Assembly: GCF_031432315.1 (NCBI RefSeq) | Contig: NZ_JAVKGO010000010.1 | Coordinates: forward strand, 1-64,000 | Source of the DNA: Serpentinicella sp031432315 | GTDB lineage: Bacteria; Bacillota; Clostridia; Peptostreptococcales; Natronincolaceae | Direction: 5' to 3' | DNA length: 64,000 nt | Shown: piece after piece, positions 52,853 to 61,599 of the stretch | Numbering within the stretch: the first letter of the stretch is position 1 | How the letters are laid out: every line of letters begins with the position of its first letter | Made by a program: the position numbers and the translations under genes | The notes under the pieces: model-generated | The model's input: only the letters and a program-made list of their open reading frames with translations | Told to the model about the DNA's origin: nothing | Database searches by the model: none

Positions 52853-53164
52853 ATGCTTACTAGAGATCAATTAGACGAATTGATTGCGAATGCGGTAAAA
52901 CAACTTGGGAATGATCAAGAGTTAAATAGTATTGAGGAGAAACAGTTGAACATAAAACCATCTCAAGTATTGGCGTTATCAGGTCTCTTAGCTGGTGTAT
53001 TTGATGTAACCTCTATTGTTATTAGAAGAAATCAGCAAGTGGAGTTAGTACTTGCAGGATCTTTGAAAAGAAATGAAAAGACAGATTTGGAAAGATTGAT
53101 GTCAGAAATAGGAAAGATGCCTTTTGATGAGGTGTTAAAAGCGATGTTAAGTGATATGAAATAG
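52853..53164 (+). CDS. hypothetical soluble protein, 103 aa
   Basis: From ATG 52853 (TGGGG at 52841-52845) the protein is 103 aa. The TTG at 52835 overlaps the previous gene's stop and is not used. It begins MLTRDQLDEL and has a helical N-terminal part, then a stretch with strand-like pattern (VTSIVIRR, VELVLAGSL) and a charged helix at the end. No signal peptide, membrane helix or recognisable catalytic motif. Probably in a two-gene unit with the small membrane protein upstream. I do not recognise the family. Confidence 0.7.
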   Translation: MLTRDQLDELIANAVKQLGNDQELNSIEEKQLNIKPSQVLALSGLLAGVFDVTSIVIRRNQQVELVLAGSLKRNEKTDLERLMSEIGKMPFDEVLKAMLSDMK

Positions 53165-53190
53165 CAATGGGATAACCACTGCTATTTTTT
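53159..53190 (+). terminator. terminator overlapping the end of the 103-aa gene
   Basis: AAATAGCA (53159-53166) pairs with TGCTATTT (53180-53187), extended by TGG/CCA past one mismatch, then T6. It includes the stop codon. Confidence 0.75.
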
Positions 53191-53206
53191 AGTTAGCAAA
53201 ATAAAA

Positions 53207-53235
53207 TTGTATATATACATTTATGGTGTTAAAAT
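53207..53235 (+). promoter_or_regulatory. promoter for the MATE gene
   Basis: TTGTAT (53207-53212), 17-base spacer, TAAAAT (53230-53235). Confidence 0.6.
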
Positions 53236-53298
53236 AGAAATGTTGTATAAAAATAATAATAATAATAAAAGATATGGTTACAGAAAGAAGGAACCACA

Positions 53299-54651
53299 GT
53301 GAATAGATCTCAACGATTGAAAGAAGATAAAATTTGGAAGCTGCTACTAAAATTTTCATTGCCTGCTATAGTTGGCATGATGGTAAACGCACTGTATAAT
53401 GTAATAGATAGGATATTTATAGGACGTGGTGTAGGGGCTGATGGACTTGCTGGTATAACCATTGGTTTTCCAATCATGTTAATTTTTATGGCCTTTGGTA
53501 TGTTAGTTGGCGTTGGAGGATCTGCGCTCATATCTATAAAATTGGGTGAAGATAATAAGGATGAAGCTGAGTTAATACTGGGCAACTCAGTATTAATGTT
53601 AACAGTAATCATATTAATCTTTTCTGTTTTAGGATTGGTGTTTTTAGAGCCTTTGTTAATTTCATTTGGTGCCAGTGACGATGTATTACCCTATGCAAAG
53701 CAGTATTTAACAATTATACTAGGTGGTGCTATTTTCCAAGGAATAGGTTTCGGTATGAATAATTATATTCGAGCTGAAGGTAATCCTAAAATTGCAATGA
53801 TAACAATGTTGATTGGTGCAATTATTAACATTATTTTAGATCCCTTATTTATTTTTAGATTTAATTGGGGAATACAGGGAGCAGCATGGGCTACAATTAT
53901 AGCCCAAGCAGTGTCTTCTGTGTGGGTGTTATTATATTTCTTTGGTGGAAAGAGCACCTTAAAAATACGGAGAGAAAATTTAAGATTAAACAAGAACATT
54001 GTTACGAAGATATTAGCTATCGGTTCGGCGCCCTTTTCTATGCAAATAGCATCTAGTATTGTAATCACTTTGTTTAATAGGCAACTTGCTACTTATGGTG
54101 GTGATACAGCTATTTCAGTAATGGGAATCATTCATAGTGTTTCAATGTTTACGTTAATGCCTATTTTTGGTATTAATCAAGGGGCGCAACCAATTATAGG
54201 ATATAATTACGGAGCAAAAGCTTTTAACAGAGTAAAAGAAACACTAAAAATGGCTATTGTTTTTGCCACTGTTATTGTAACATCTGGATTTTTAATTACT
54301 AGATTATTTCCAAGACAAATAATTTACCTGTTTAACCGTGAAAATATAGAGCTGATTGAAATGGGAATTAATGCGATACAAATCTTCCTATTTGCACTAC
54401 CTATAATTGGGTTCCAAATTGTAAGCTCTAATTATTTTCAGGCTGTTGGAAAAGCCAAAATAGCTACTTTATTAACGCTATCAAGACAGGTATTAGTATT
54501 AATTCCGCTCCTACTTATTTTACCAAAGTATTTTGGTTTGATGGGTGTTTGGTTAGCCGCACCGATATCTGATATTGCATCTTCAGTATTAAGTGGAACT
54601 TTTTTAAAACTTGAATTAAAAAAATTGACTAAAAAAACAATCAACGAATAA
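53299..54651 (+). CDS. MATE-family multidrug exporter
   Basis: A 450-aa, 12-helix cation-coupled exporter of the MATE family (MepA-like branch). Features include the N-terminal KFSLPAIVGMMVNALYNVIDR segment (quoted in part as SLPAIVGMMVNALYN), repeat symmetry between halves, and GINQGAQPIIGYNYGA in the second half. The start is GTG 53299 with AGAAGGA at 53286-53292. It has its own promoter and lies 27 bases before a D,D-carboxypeptidase gene, with which it may be co-transcribed. Substrates unknown. Confidence 0.9.
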   Translation: MNRSQRLKEDKIWKLLLKFSLPAIVGMMVNALYNVIDRIFIGRGVGADGLAGITIGFPIMLIFMAFGMLVGVGGSALISIKLGEDNKDEAELILGNSVLMLTVIILIFSVLGLVFLEPLLISFGASDDVLPYAKQYLTIILGGAIFQGIGFGMNNYIRAEGNPKIAMITMLIGAIINIILDPLFIFRFNWGIQGAAWATIIAQAVSSVWVLLYFFGGKSTLKIRRENLRLNKNIVTKILAIGSAPFSMQIASSIVITLFNRQLATYGGDTAISVMGIIHSVSMFTLMPIFGINQGAQPIIGYNYGAKAFNRVKETLKMAIVFATVIVTSGFLITRLFPRQIIYLFNRENIELIEMGINAIQIFLFALPIIGFQIVSSNYFQAVGKAKIATLLTLSRQVLVLIPLLLILPKYFGLMGVWLAAPISDIASSVLSGTFLKLELKKLTKKTINE

Positions 54652-54678
54652 GCTGATCAATAGACTAGGGGGAATAGA

Positions 54679-56004
54679 ATGAAACGTATAATTACAGGTG
54701 TTTTGTTAGTATGTATGATATTAGTCATACCTGCTCATGTTAACGGTTTAGGTTTAGAAGAAGCAAATGCTGGGGCTGTATTGCTAATGGAGCAATCAAC
54801 AGGAGAAGTTATTTATGAAGTTAATGGATATGATAAAATGTATCCCGCAAGTACGACCAAAGTTTTAACTGCCTTAGTTGCATTGGATTATAGCGATATT
54901 GATGATATAGTAACAGTAGGAAATGAAGTTTATACGGTACCTTTAGACGCAAGTAAAGCTGGACATGTTCCAGGAGAAGAGATTTATCTGAAAAACTTAA
55001 TTAAGGCATTAATGCTGCCTTCTGGTAATGATACCGCCTTTACCGTAGCTAATCACACAGTAAAAAAAGTAACTGGTAACGAAAATATTAGGAATGATGA
55101 AGCAGTTGCTATTTTTTCGAATCTAATGAATGAAAAAGCAAAAGAAATTGGAGCGGTTAATAGTAATTTTGTTAATCCTCATGGATACCATGAGGAAGCA
55201 CATTATTCTACAGCATACGATTTGGCCCTAATTATGCAAGAGGCAATGAAGAATGAAGATTTTAGAAGAATTCAAAGTCTACCGTTTATTAATATTGAGG
55301 AAGGTGAGTTAGAAAATCAACAAAGCTATTACTGGAATAATAGAAATCTACTACTTCGTTCATCTTTTTCACAATACTACTATTCAAATGCCACGGGAGG
55401 TAAGACTGGTTATACAGGGCCTGCAGGAGAGTGTCTTATATCAACAGCATCAAAGGATGGTATGGACTTAATTGCAGTTGTACTTGATGCTCCTGAAAAT
55501 AAACGTTGGGCAATTTCGAAAATATTATTTGAACATGGATTTAATGATCATACGCTTCACAATATTGCAAAAGAAAATGAGGTTATACAAAATGTTAGCA
55601 TTTCAAATGCCTCTTTTAGAGATGAAGGTAATTTAGATGTAAAGGCAAAAGAAGATCTAACAAAAGTAATGAAAAATGAAAACATTGATAATATAAAAGA
55701 AGAAATTATATGGGATGCTGGGTATATAAGTAATGAAAGCACAGAGGAAATTAGTGTATTAACAGCACCAATAAATAAAGGTGATATTTTAGGAACAGCC
55801 ACCTACACTTTAGATGGAGAAACATTGGGTGTTGTTGACCTAATAGCTGATAGAACTGTAAAGAAACAATTATTTATTTTTACACTATTCTCAATTAGAA
55901 ACTTACTTTATTTAACGGGTGGACTATTATTAGTGGCGCTATTCATAGCTATAAGAAATAAAAGGAACCGGCGAAGAAGAAATTCAACATTACGATTTAG
56001 ATAA
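54679..56004 (+). CDS. D-alanyl-D-alanine carboxypeptidase (DacF/PBP5 family)
   Basis: Low-molecular-mass penicillin-binding protein trimming stem peptides outside the cell. In the 441-aa protein, a signal peptide (about 1-23) is followed by the S11 serine peptidase motifs STTK (S58, K61), SGN (115-117) and KTG (242-244). A C-terminal beta domain follows, then a real membrane helix (about 405-425) and an arginine-rich tail, in place of the amphipathic anchor of typical PBP5. In spore formers this group includes DacF, which acts on the spore cortex. Which paralogue this is cannot be decided. RBS GGGGGAA at 54667-54673. Confidence 0.9.
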   Translation: MKRIITGVLLVCMILVIPAHVNGLGLEEANAGAVLLMEQSTGEVIYEVNGYDKMYPASTTKVLTALVALDYSDIDDIVTVGNEVYTVPLDASKAGHVPGEEIYLKNLIKALMLPSGNDTAFTVANHTVKKVTGNENIRNDEAVAIFSNLMNEKAKEIGAVNSNFVNPHGYHEEAHYSTAYDLALIMQEAMKNEDFRRIQSLPFINIEEGELENQQSYYWNNRNLLLRSSFSQYYYSNATGGKTGYTGPAGECLISTASKDGMDLIAVVLDAPENKRWAISKILFEHGFNDHTLHNIAKENEVIQNVSISNASFRDEGNLDVKAKEDLTKVMKNENIDNIKEEIIWDAGYISNESTEEISVLTAPINKGDILGTATYTLDGETLGVVDLIADRTVKKQLFIFTLFSIRNLLYLTGGLLLVALFIAIRNKRNRRRRNSTLRFR

Positions 56005-56008
56005 ATCA

Positions 56009-56046
56009 AAAAAATCTCTCAACATTAGGATGTTGAGAGATTTTTT
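56009..56046 (+). terminator. terminator after the carboxypeptidase gene
   Basis: Perfect 16-bp stem (56009-56024 with 56031-56046), 6-base loop, T run. Confidence 0.92.
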
Positions 56047-56156
56047 ATTTAATAATTTGTAGTAAATTATATGAAATAGTGGTATTTACTGCATAATAGG
56101 TATATAATTAAGTAAAAATTATAAACATCAATATTTGCTAAGAAAGGATGAGATCT

Positions 56157-56567
56157 GTGTCAAAGCAGCTTTATTTATCAAAACGCAATAAAAAAGTTGG
56201 TGGAGTTTGCGGTGGTATTGCAGAGTATTTTGATATAGACCCAACTATTGTGAGGTTATTTTGGGTAGTATTTTCACTCACGGGTGCCGGAGTGATCGGA
56301 TATATTATAGCACTAATTGTTATACCAGAAGATCCAAATAACAATTATAAAATGGAAGCAGAGTATAAGGAAGGCTACTATGAAACGGATAGAACTGAGA
56401 GGAGAGATTCAAATAGCAATCTTATAATTGGTGGTATTTTTATTTTAATTGGTTTACTTTATATGTTTAGAAAGATTTTCCCGTTCTATTGGATTAATAT
56501 TAGCCATCTATGGCCACTAATTCTTGTATTTATAGGCGTTATGCTAATTCTAAAAGGAAGGGAGTAA
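56157..56567 (+). CDS. PspC-domain membrane protein
   Basis: A 136-aa envelope stress protein. A PspC domain fills residues 1-60 (KKVGGVCGGIAEYFDIDPT..., then a membrane helix). Two further helices in the C-terminal part (about 85-132) resemble the LiaI/DUF5668 module. I chose GTG 56157, six bases after AAAGGATG; the ATG 56148 lies inside that site. The next gene starts five bases after the stop and ends in a LiaF-like domain. PspC-LiaF pairs respond to membrane or cell-wall stress in Firmicutes (family knowledge). Confidence 0.85.
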   Translation: MSKQLYLSKRNKKVGGVCGGIAEYFDIDPTIVRLFWVVFSLTGAGVIGYIIALIVIPEDPNNNYKMEAEYKEGYYETDRTERRDSNSNLIIGGIFILIGLLYMFRKIFPFYWINISHLWPLILVFIGVMLILKGRE

Positions 56568-56572
56568 TTCTT

Positions 56573-57466
56573 GTGAAAAAGGAAACATGGTGGACTGGTG
56601 TTTTATTAATCGTAATCGGGTTAATTTTTTTAAGTGCAAATGTTGGGCTTATTAGCTGGTCGTTCGTATTTAATATTAGTGTACTATGGCCATTAATTGT
56701 AATTATCATCGGGGTTAATATTATATTTAAAGAGAATTATAAACTGAGAACATGCTTGTGGATCTTTTTCCTTCTAGTATTAGTAGGATATTCATTTATT
56801 AATGAGGGAACAAACTATAATGCCTTTAATGAAGATGCAACTACTGAAATGGTGATAGAAAAAGAAGAAATCCAATCAGCGAATCTAGATATTAAGGTTG
56901 GAGGAACAAACCTAAATGTAATGGAAACCTCTGAAGACCTTATAAGAGTAGTAGGGATAAATGAGGAATTTCAGTATTATGTAACTTCTGAAAATGACAA
57001 TGAAAAGTCTATTAACCTACAAAATAGAAAGAATCAAAAAAACTTTTTCAATTTCTTTAATAGAAAAAGTGGAAAGTTAGATATTCATTTAGATAAAGAT
57101 ATATATTGGAATATTAAATCCTCTATCGGAGCTGTATCTGGAGACTTAAATTTTAAAGATATCAACCTAAAAAGTCTGAATTTAGATGTTGGGGCGGGCA
57201 ACTTAGATATTCATTTAGGAAATAACGTCGACTATTCTGAAATGATTTTAAATGCAGGTGCATCTAATATAAAGATTTATGTACCGGAAGAACTGGGTGT
57301 GAAAATAAGCTCAACTGGAGCACTAAACAATACTAACCTAAATAGATTAGGTTGGGAAAAAGATGGTGATACATATAAATCATTAAATTATGAAGAGATG
57401 GATAAAAAAATGGATATAGAGATTAAGATGGGTGTTGGTAATTTGAATATTGAAGTAGAAAAATGA
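56573..57466 (+). CDS. LiaF-like membrane protein
   Basis: A 297-aa protein with an N-terminal LiaI/LiaF-type membrane region: WWTGVLLIVIGLIFL, then three more helices to about residue 80. A hydrophilic beta-rich C-terminal domain (about 100-297) contains repeated strands (GAVSGDLNF, VGAGNLDIHLG, AGASNIKIYVPEELGV) of the LiaF/DUF4097-like beta-helix type. Start GTG 56573, nine bases after GGAAGGGA (56556-56563). It forms a two-gene unit with the PspC protein. No LiaRS-type two-component genes are nearby. Its stop codon is part of a palindrome shared with the convergent gene. Confidence 0.82.
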   Translation: MKKETWWTGVLLIVIGLIFLSANVGLISWSFVFNISVLWPLIVIIIGVNIIFKENYKLRTCLWIFFLLVLVGYSFINEGTNYNAFNEDATTEMVIEKEEIQSANLDIKVGGTNLNVMETSEDLIRVVGINEEFQYYVTSENDNEKSINLQNRKNQKNFFNFFNRKSGKLDIHLDKDIYWNIKSSIGAVSGDLNFKDINLKSLNLDVGAGNLDIHLGNNVDYSEMILNAGASNIKIYVPEELGVKISSTGALNNTNLNRLGWEKDGDTYKSLNYEEMDKKMDIEIKMGVGNLNIEVEK

Positions 57467-57486
57467 TAGCGAATAATTCGCTATCA
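57464..57486. terminator. palindrome that contains both convergent stop codons
   Basis: A 10-bp perfect stem with 3-base loop (57464-57473, 57477-57486). Its outer TGA is the stop of the LiaF-like gene on the plus strand and of the hemerythrin gene on the minus strand. Confidence 0.75.
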
Positions 57487-57897
57487 ATAAACACCTTGTT
57501 TGTTTAAAAATTCTCCATATAGACTATCTGATTTGAGTATGTGGTTTTCTATCCAATTTGCTATAAATTGAAGAATATCCATAGAAACTTTTACTTGATC
57601 ATCATCTACATCTTTTTTAAATAACTTATTAACTTCATCAATAAAAAGATCATGTTCTATTTTATGGGATAGTAATTTAGGGTAACGATGTTTCTCCATT
57701 AATGCTTCTTCAGCTTTAAAATGATAAACAGTATATTCTTTTAGCTCGTACAAAGTATCCATTATTTCGTCGTAATTATCCTGATCTGATTGGGAAGATA
57801 CAAGATCATGTAAATGATCACCTAATTCAAAAAGTTTTTTATGTTGATTATCAAAATTTGAAATTTTGCAACTAAATTCATCACGCCAATTAAACAT
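57484..57897 (-). CDS. bacteriohemerythrin
   Basis: A 137-aa four-helix-bundle O2/NO-binding protein with a non-heme di-iron site. The expected ligands are all visible: H19 (DNQHKKLF), H59 and E63 (YHFKAEE), H78 and H82 (HKIEH), H119 and D124 (ENHILKSD). It starts MFNWRDEFSCKI, matching the family's typical W/F-rich start. In an anaerobe it may scavenge or sense oxygen. It is convergent with the LiaF-like gene, with only 17 bases between the ends. ATG 57897 is preceded by AGGAGTG (minus strand). Confidence 0.95.
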   Translation of the reverse strand: MFNWRDEFSCKISNFDNQHKKLFELGDHLHDLVSSQSDQDNYDEIMDTLYELKEYTVYHFKAEEALMEKHRYPKLLSHKIEHDLFIDEVNKLFKKDVDDDQVKVSMDILQFIANWIENHILKSDSLYGEFLNKQGVY

Positions 57898-58060
57898 ATA
57901 AAATCACTCCTAGTTTGAAATTGAATAGATATTTTTATATAAATAATTAATACCATATTTTGTATTAAAAAACAAGTTTATTAACATAGAAGTAATTTTA
58001 TATATAACTAGTAAATTAATATGTGCAATTTTAAATAATAAAATAGAGGAGGTAGTTAAA

Positions 58061-58372
58061 ATGATTTTAGTAAATACAGATTATGTAACAGGAAAGGAAA
58101 TTGAAACACTAGGGCTAGTTAAAGGTTCTATTGTCCAATCAAAAAATGTTGGCAAAGATATTGCCAGTGGTTTAAAAACGATAATAGGTGGAGAGTTAAA
58201 AGCTTATTCGGATATGATGAATCAAGCAAGGGAAATTGCAACCAAAAGAATGATTGAAGAAGCAGAAGCATTAGGTGCAGAAGCAATTGTAAATATAAGA
58301 TATACCTCTAGTGCTGTTATGAGTGGAGCTGCAGAAATATTAGCCTATGGTACAGCTGTAAGATTTAAATAA
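58061..58372 (+). CDS. YbjQ/UPF0145-family protein
   Basis: A 103-aa soluble protein of the UPF0145 (YbjQ) family. It is annotated elsewhere as heavy-metal binding, although the function is not settled. The family signature is present: the start ILVNTDYVTGKEIETLGLVKG (quoted in part as TDYVTGKEI), the LGAEAIVNIRY segment and YGTAV near the end. Members form pentameric rings. RBS GAGGAGG at 58047-58053. It is a single gene followed by a terminator at 58434-58474. Confidence 0.9.
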   Translation: MILVNTDYVTGKEIETLGLVKGSIVQSKNVGKDIASGLKTIIGGELKAYSDMMNQAREIATKRMIEEAEALGAEAIVNIRYTSSAVMSGAAEILAYGTAVRFK

Positions 58373-58433
58373 ATTCAAATAATAATGAAGAAGGATTTTG
58401 GTATTTTTTGTCGAAACAATTATAATTGTATAT

Positions 58434-58474
58434 AAAAAAGCAAGTGTATAAATTAAAAAGACACTTGTTTTTTC
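58434..58474 (+). terminator. terminator after the YbjQ gene
   Basis: An A-rich arm with CAAGTGT pairs with ACACTTG and a T run, with one bulged G. Confidence 0.75.
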
Positions 58475-58579
58475 TATACTAAGATTAATAATCATATAAT
58501 TCTTAATAAATTGAATTGATTTACTCCTTTGGGAGAAACTAATTCTAAAATGATTTTGTATCAGGGAAAGGAGAATATA

Positions 58580-61507
58580 ATGCAATTTGAAGTTGGAAAA
58601 ATATATAGTAATTTTGAGCTACAAGAATCAAAAGAGGTAAAGGAACTAAAGGGTAAGAGTTATCTTTTTTCACATATAAAAAGTGGAGCTAGATTACTAT
58701 ACATACATAATGATGATGACAATAAAGTTTTTTCTATAACTTTTAGAACGCCACCAACAGATAGTACGGGACTACCGCATATATTAGAACATTCAGTGTT
58801 ATGCGGTTCACGTAAGTTTCCTACAAAGGATCCCTTTGTAGAGTTAGCAAAGGGGTCATTAAATACATTCCTAAATGCAATGACGTTTTCCGATAAAACG
58901 ATGTACCCTATTGCCAGTAGAAACAGCAAAGATTTTATTAATCTTATGGATGTGTACTTAGATGCAGTTTTTCATCCAAATATATACGAAACTAAAGAAA
59001 TTTTAATGCAAGAAGGATGGCATCATGAAATAAGGAGCCAAGAAGAAGAGATTAATTACAAAGGCGTTGTTTACAATGAAATGAAAGGAGCCTTCTCTTC
59101 ACCAGATCAAGTAATGTTTAGAAAAATTCAAGAAACACTATTCCCAGACACACCTTATAGATTTGATTCTGGTGGCGATCCAGAGGTAATACCAGATTTA
59201 ACTTATGATCAATTTATACAGTATCATAAAGAATATTATCACCCAGTCAATAGTTACATTCATTTATATGGTGATGGAAATATTTTAGAGCATCTAGAAT
59301 TTATAGATCAAAATTATCTAAAAGATTTTGAAAAAATGAGTGTGAATACAGACATACCTCTTCAAAAGAGCTTTGATGCGCCTACAGAATTAGCTGTAGA
59401 ATATCCTATTTCAGAAAAGGAAAAAGAAGCAGATAAAACCCTCTTAAGCTTAAATTTTGCAGTTGGTAAAGCAACAGACCCTGAGCTACACTTAGCTTTT
59501 GACATTCTAAACAATATATTGTTAGGATCACCAGCAGCACCATTGAAAAAAGCCCTTCTAGAAGCGGGCATAGGAAAAGACGTATTTGGATCCTTTGATT
59601 ATACAGTCTTACAACCGGTTTTAAGTGTTGTTTCTAAAAATGCTAATGAAACAGATAAAGACAAATTTAAAAGTACCATTCACAAAACGTTAACCAGTTT
59701 AGTTGAAAACGGAATAGACAAAAAATTGATTGAGGCATCCATTAATTCTTATGAGTTTAGACTACGAGAAGCCGACTACGGTCGTTATCCAAAAGGACTT
59801 ATTTATGCTATGAAAAGCATGGAGAGTTGGTTACATGATGCAGATCCGCTTATGCACTTGACTTACGAAACAAGTTTAGAAAAAATTAAAAAAGCATTTA
59901 CAGCTCCATATTTTGAAGACCTAATAAAAAAATATCTATTAAATAATACCCATAGCTCTCTTTTAGTAGTTAAGCCTAAAAAGGGATTAGGAAAACTAAA
60001 GGAAGAAGAAGTCCAAGAAAAACTAAAGCAATTTAAAGATTCATTATCAAAAGAAGAAATTGGTGAGTTGATAAAACAGACAAATGCTTTAGATAAATTT
60101 CAAGAAGTGCCAAATACACCTGAAGAACTTTCTTCTATCCCACTACTTTCATTAGAAGATATTGAAAAAGACCCAGAAACATTAAAACTGGTTGAAAAAG
60201 AAGAGGAAGGTGTTAAAGTACTATTTCATCCAGCGTTCACCAACGAGATCGTATACCTAAATGCACTATTTGATACTAGAAAAATTCCACAAAAACTAAT
60301 ACCATATGTTGGACTAATGAGCTATATCCTTGGAAAAGTGAGTACAGAAACCTATAGTTACGAAGAATTGTCTAATGAGATTAATATTAATACAGGCGGT
60401 ATTTACTTTAATACGGAAGTTTATTCAGATAAAAACAGTGATGAAGCGTATTATCCTATGATAACTTTAAAGTCTGCCTCATTAGTGAGAAAATTACCTG
60501 AACTAACAAAACTAATTAGTGAAGTAATTTCTAAAACAAAGTTTGACGAAGAGAAAAGACTGAAAGAAATCATTCAGGAAGTAAAGTCACGTTTAGAATC
60601 AGTTATTTTAAACGAAGGACATATTGTTGCTGCTAAAAGAGCAACCTCATATTTCTCTTCAACAGGTATGATTCAAGAAATGTCAACAGGAATTAGTTTC
60701 TATGAGTTTATTGCAGATTTAGACGAGAATTTTGATCAGAGAGTTAATGAATTAAAAGAAAACTTTGATGAACTAACTAAACTTATTTTTAATAAACAAA
60801 ATCTAATATTTAATGTGACAACAGCAGAAAAGGATTACATTGCGTTTAAAGAAAACATAAATAATATAACGGATGTACTCAATACAAGTAAAATTGATAA
60901 TCAAAACTATCAATTTGAAAAACAAGCTAAGAATGAAGGTATGCTAACATCAAGTAAAATTCAGTATGTTGCTAAAGCATATAACTTCAGAAAACTAGGG
61001 TTTGAATACACAGGATATTTACAGGTATTAAAAACAATTATTAGTTTAGATTATTTATGGAAAAAAGTTAGAGTGTCTGGTGGAGCATATGGAGCTATGG
61101 CCGGTTTCTCTAGAAACGGTAATATGTATTTTACATCATACCGAGATCCTAATTTAGATAAAACATTAAGTGTATACGATAACGCTTGGGAATATATTAA
61201 GCACTTTAAAGCTGACGAAAGAGAAATGACGAAGTATATAATAGGTACAATTAGTAAAATAGATGCACCTCTATCTCCAGCAGCAAAGGGCGAAAGAGCT
61301 GTTGCATATTATATTAGTGGTATTACTGAGAATGATCTTAAAAAAGAAAGAACAGAGATTTTAAATACAAATGAAAAAGATATTCAAGAACTATCCGAGC
61401 TTGTAAAAGCTGCAATGAAGCAAAACAATTTTTGTGCTTTAGGAAATGAAAATAAAATTAAACAACAAGAAAGTGTATTTAGTCAACTTGTAGACGTATT
61501 TAATTAA
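58580..61507 (+). CDS. M16C-family zinc metallopeptidase (presequence protease-like)
   Basis: A 975-aa insulinase-superfamily peptidase of the PreP/Cym1 type, with four M16 half-domains joined by a helical linker. The inverted zinc motif HILEH is at residues 67-71 in GLPHILEHSVLCGS. The distal glutamate lies in the NEMKGAFSS region, and the R/Y pair (GGAYGAMAGF) is in the C-terminal half. No signal peptide, so cytosolic peptide degradation is expected. Start ATG 58580 follows AAAGGAG; the longer frame from 58529 lacks a site. The protein is full length. Ends at a hairpin (61522-61562) before fhs. Confidence 0.92.
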   Translation: MQFEVGKIYSNFELQESKEVKELKGKSYLFSHIKSGARLLYIHNDDDNKVFSITFRTPPTDSTGLPHILEHSVLCGSRKFPTKDPFVELAKGSLNTFLNAMTFSDKTMYPIASRNSKDFINLMDVYLDAVFHPNIYETKEILMQEGWHHEIRSQEEEINYKGVVYNEMKGAFSSPDQVMFRKIQETLFPDTPYRFDSGGDPEVIPDLTYDQFIQYHKEYYHPVNSYIHLYGDGNILEHLEFIDQNYLKDFEKMSVNTDIPLQKSFDAPTELAVEYPISEKEKEADKTLLSLNFAVGKATDPELHLAFDILNNILLGSPAAPLKKALLEAGIGKDVFGSFDYTVLQPVLSVVSKNANETDKDKFKSTIHKTLTSLVENGIDKKLIEASINSYEFRLREADYGRYPKGLIYAMKSMESWLHDADPLMHLTYETSLEKIKKAFTAPYFEDLIKKYLLNNTHSSLLVVKPKKGLGKLKEEEVQEKLKQFKDSLSKEEIGELIKQTNALDKFQEVPNTPEELSSIPLLSLEDIEKDPETLKLVEKEEEGVKVLFHPAFTNEIVYLNALFDTRKIPQKLIPYVGLMSYILGKVSTETYSYEELSNEININTGGIYFNTEVYSDKNSDEAYYPMITLKSASLVRKLPELTKLISEVISKTKFDEEKRLKEIIQEVKSRLESVILNEGHIVAAKRATSYFSSTGMIQEMSTGISFYEFIADLDENFDQRVNELKENFDELTKLIFNKQNLIFNVTTAEKDYIAFKENINNITDVLNTSKIDNQNYQFEKQAKNEGMLTSSKIQYVAKAYNFRKLGFEYTGYLQVLKTIISLDYLWKKVRVSGGAYGAMAGFSRNGNMYFTSYRDPNLDKTLSVYDNAWEYIKHFKADEREMTKYIIGTISKIDAPLSPAAKGERAVAYYISGITENDLKKERTEILNTNEKDIQELSELVKAAMKQNNFCALGNENKIKQQESVFSQLVDVFN

Positions 61508-61521
61508 ATACTAAGCAACTA

Positions 61522-61562
61522 ACCATCAACTGAATACAAAGGTATTTAGTTGATGGATTAAT
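61522..61562 (+). terminator. hairpin between the M16C gene and fhs
   Basis: A 15-bp stem (61522-61536 with 61541-61555) with one G.T pair, weak T tail ATTAATTT. Confidence 0.65.
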
Positions 61563-61599
61563 TTATACAGCCAAGATAAAATAAGGGGGAAATAAACAA

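Noticed and set aside
53247..53270. AAT trinucleotide run before the MATE gene
   Set aside because: A short low-complexity repeat in AT-rich DNA without other signs of function.
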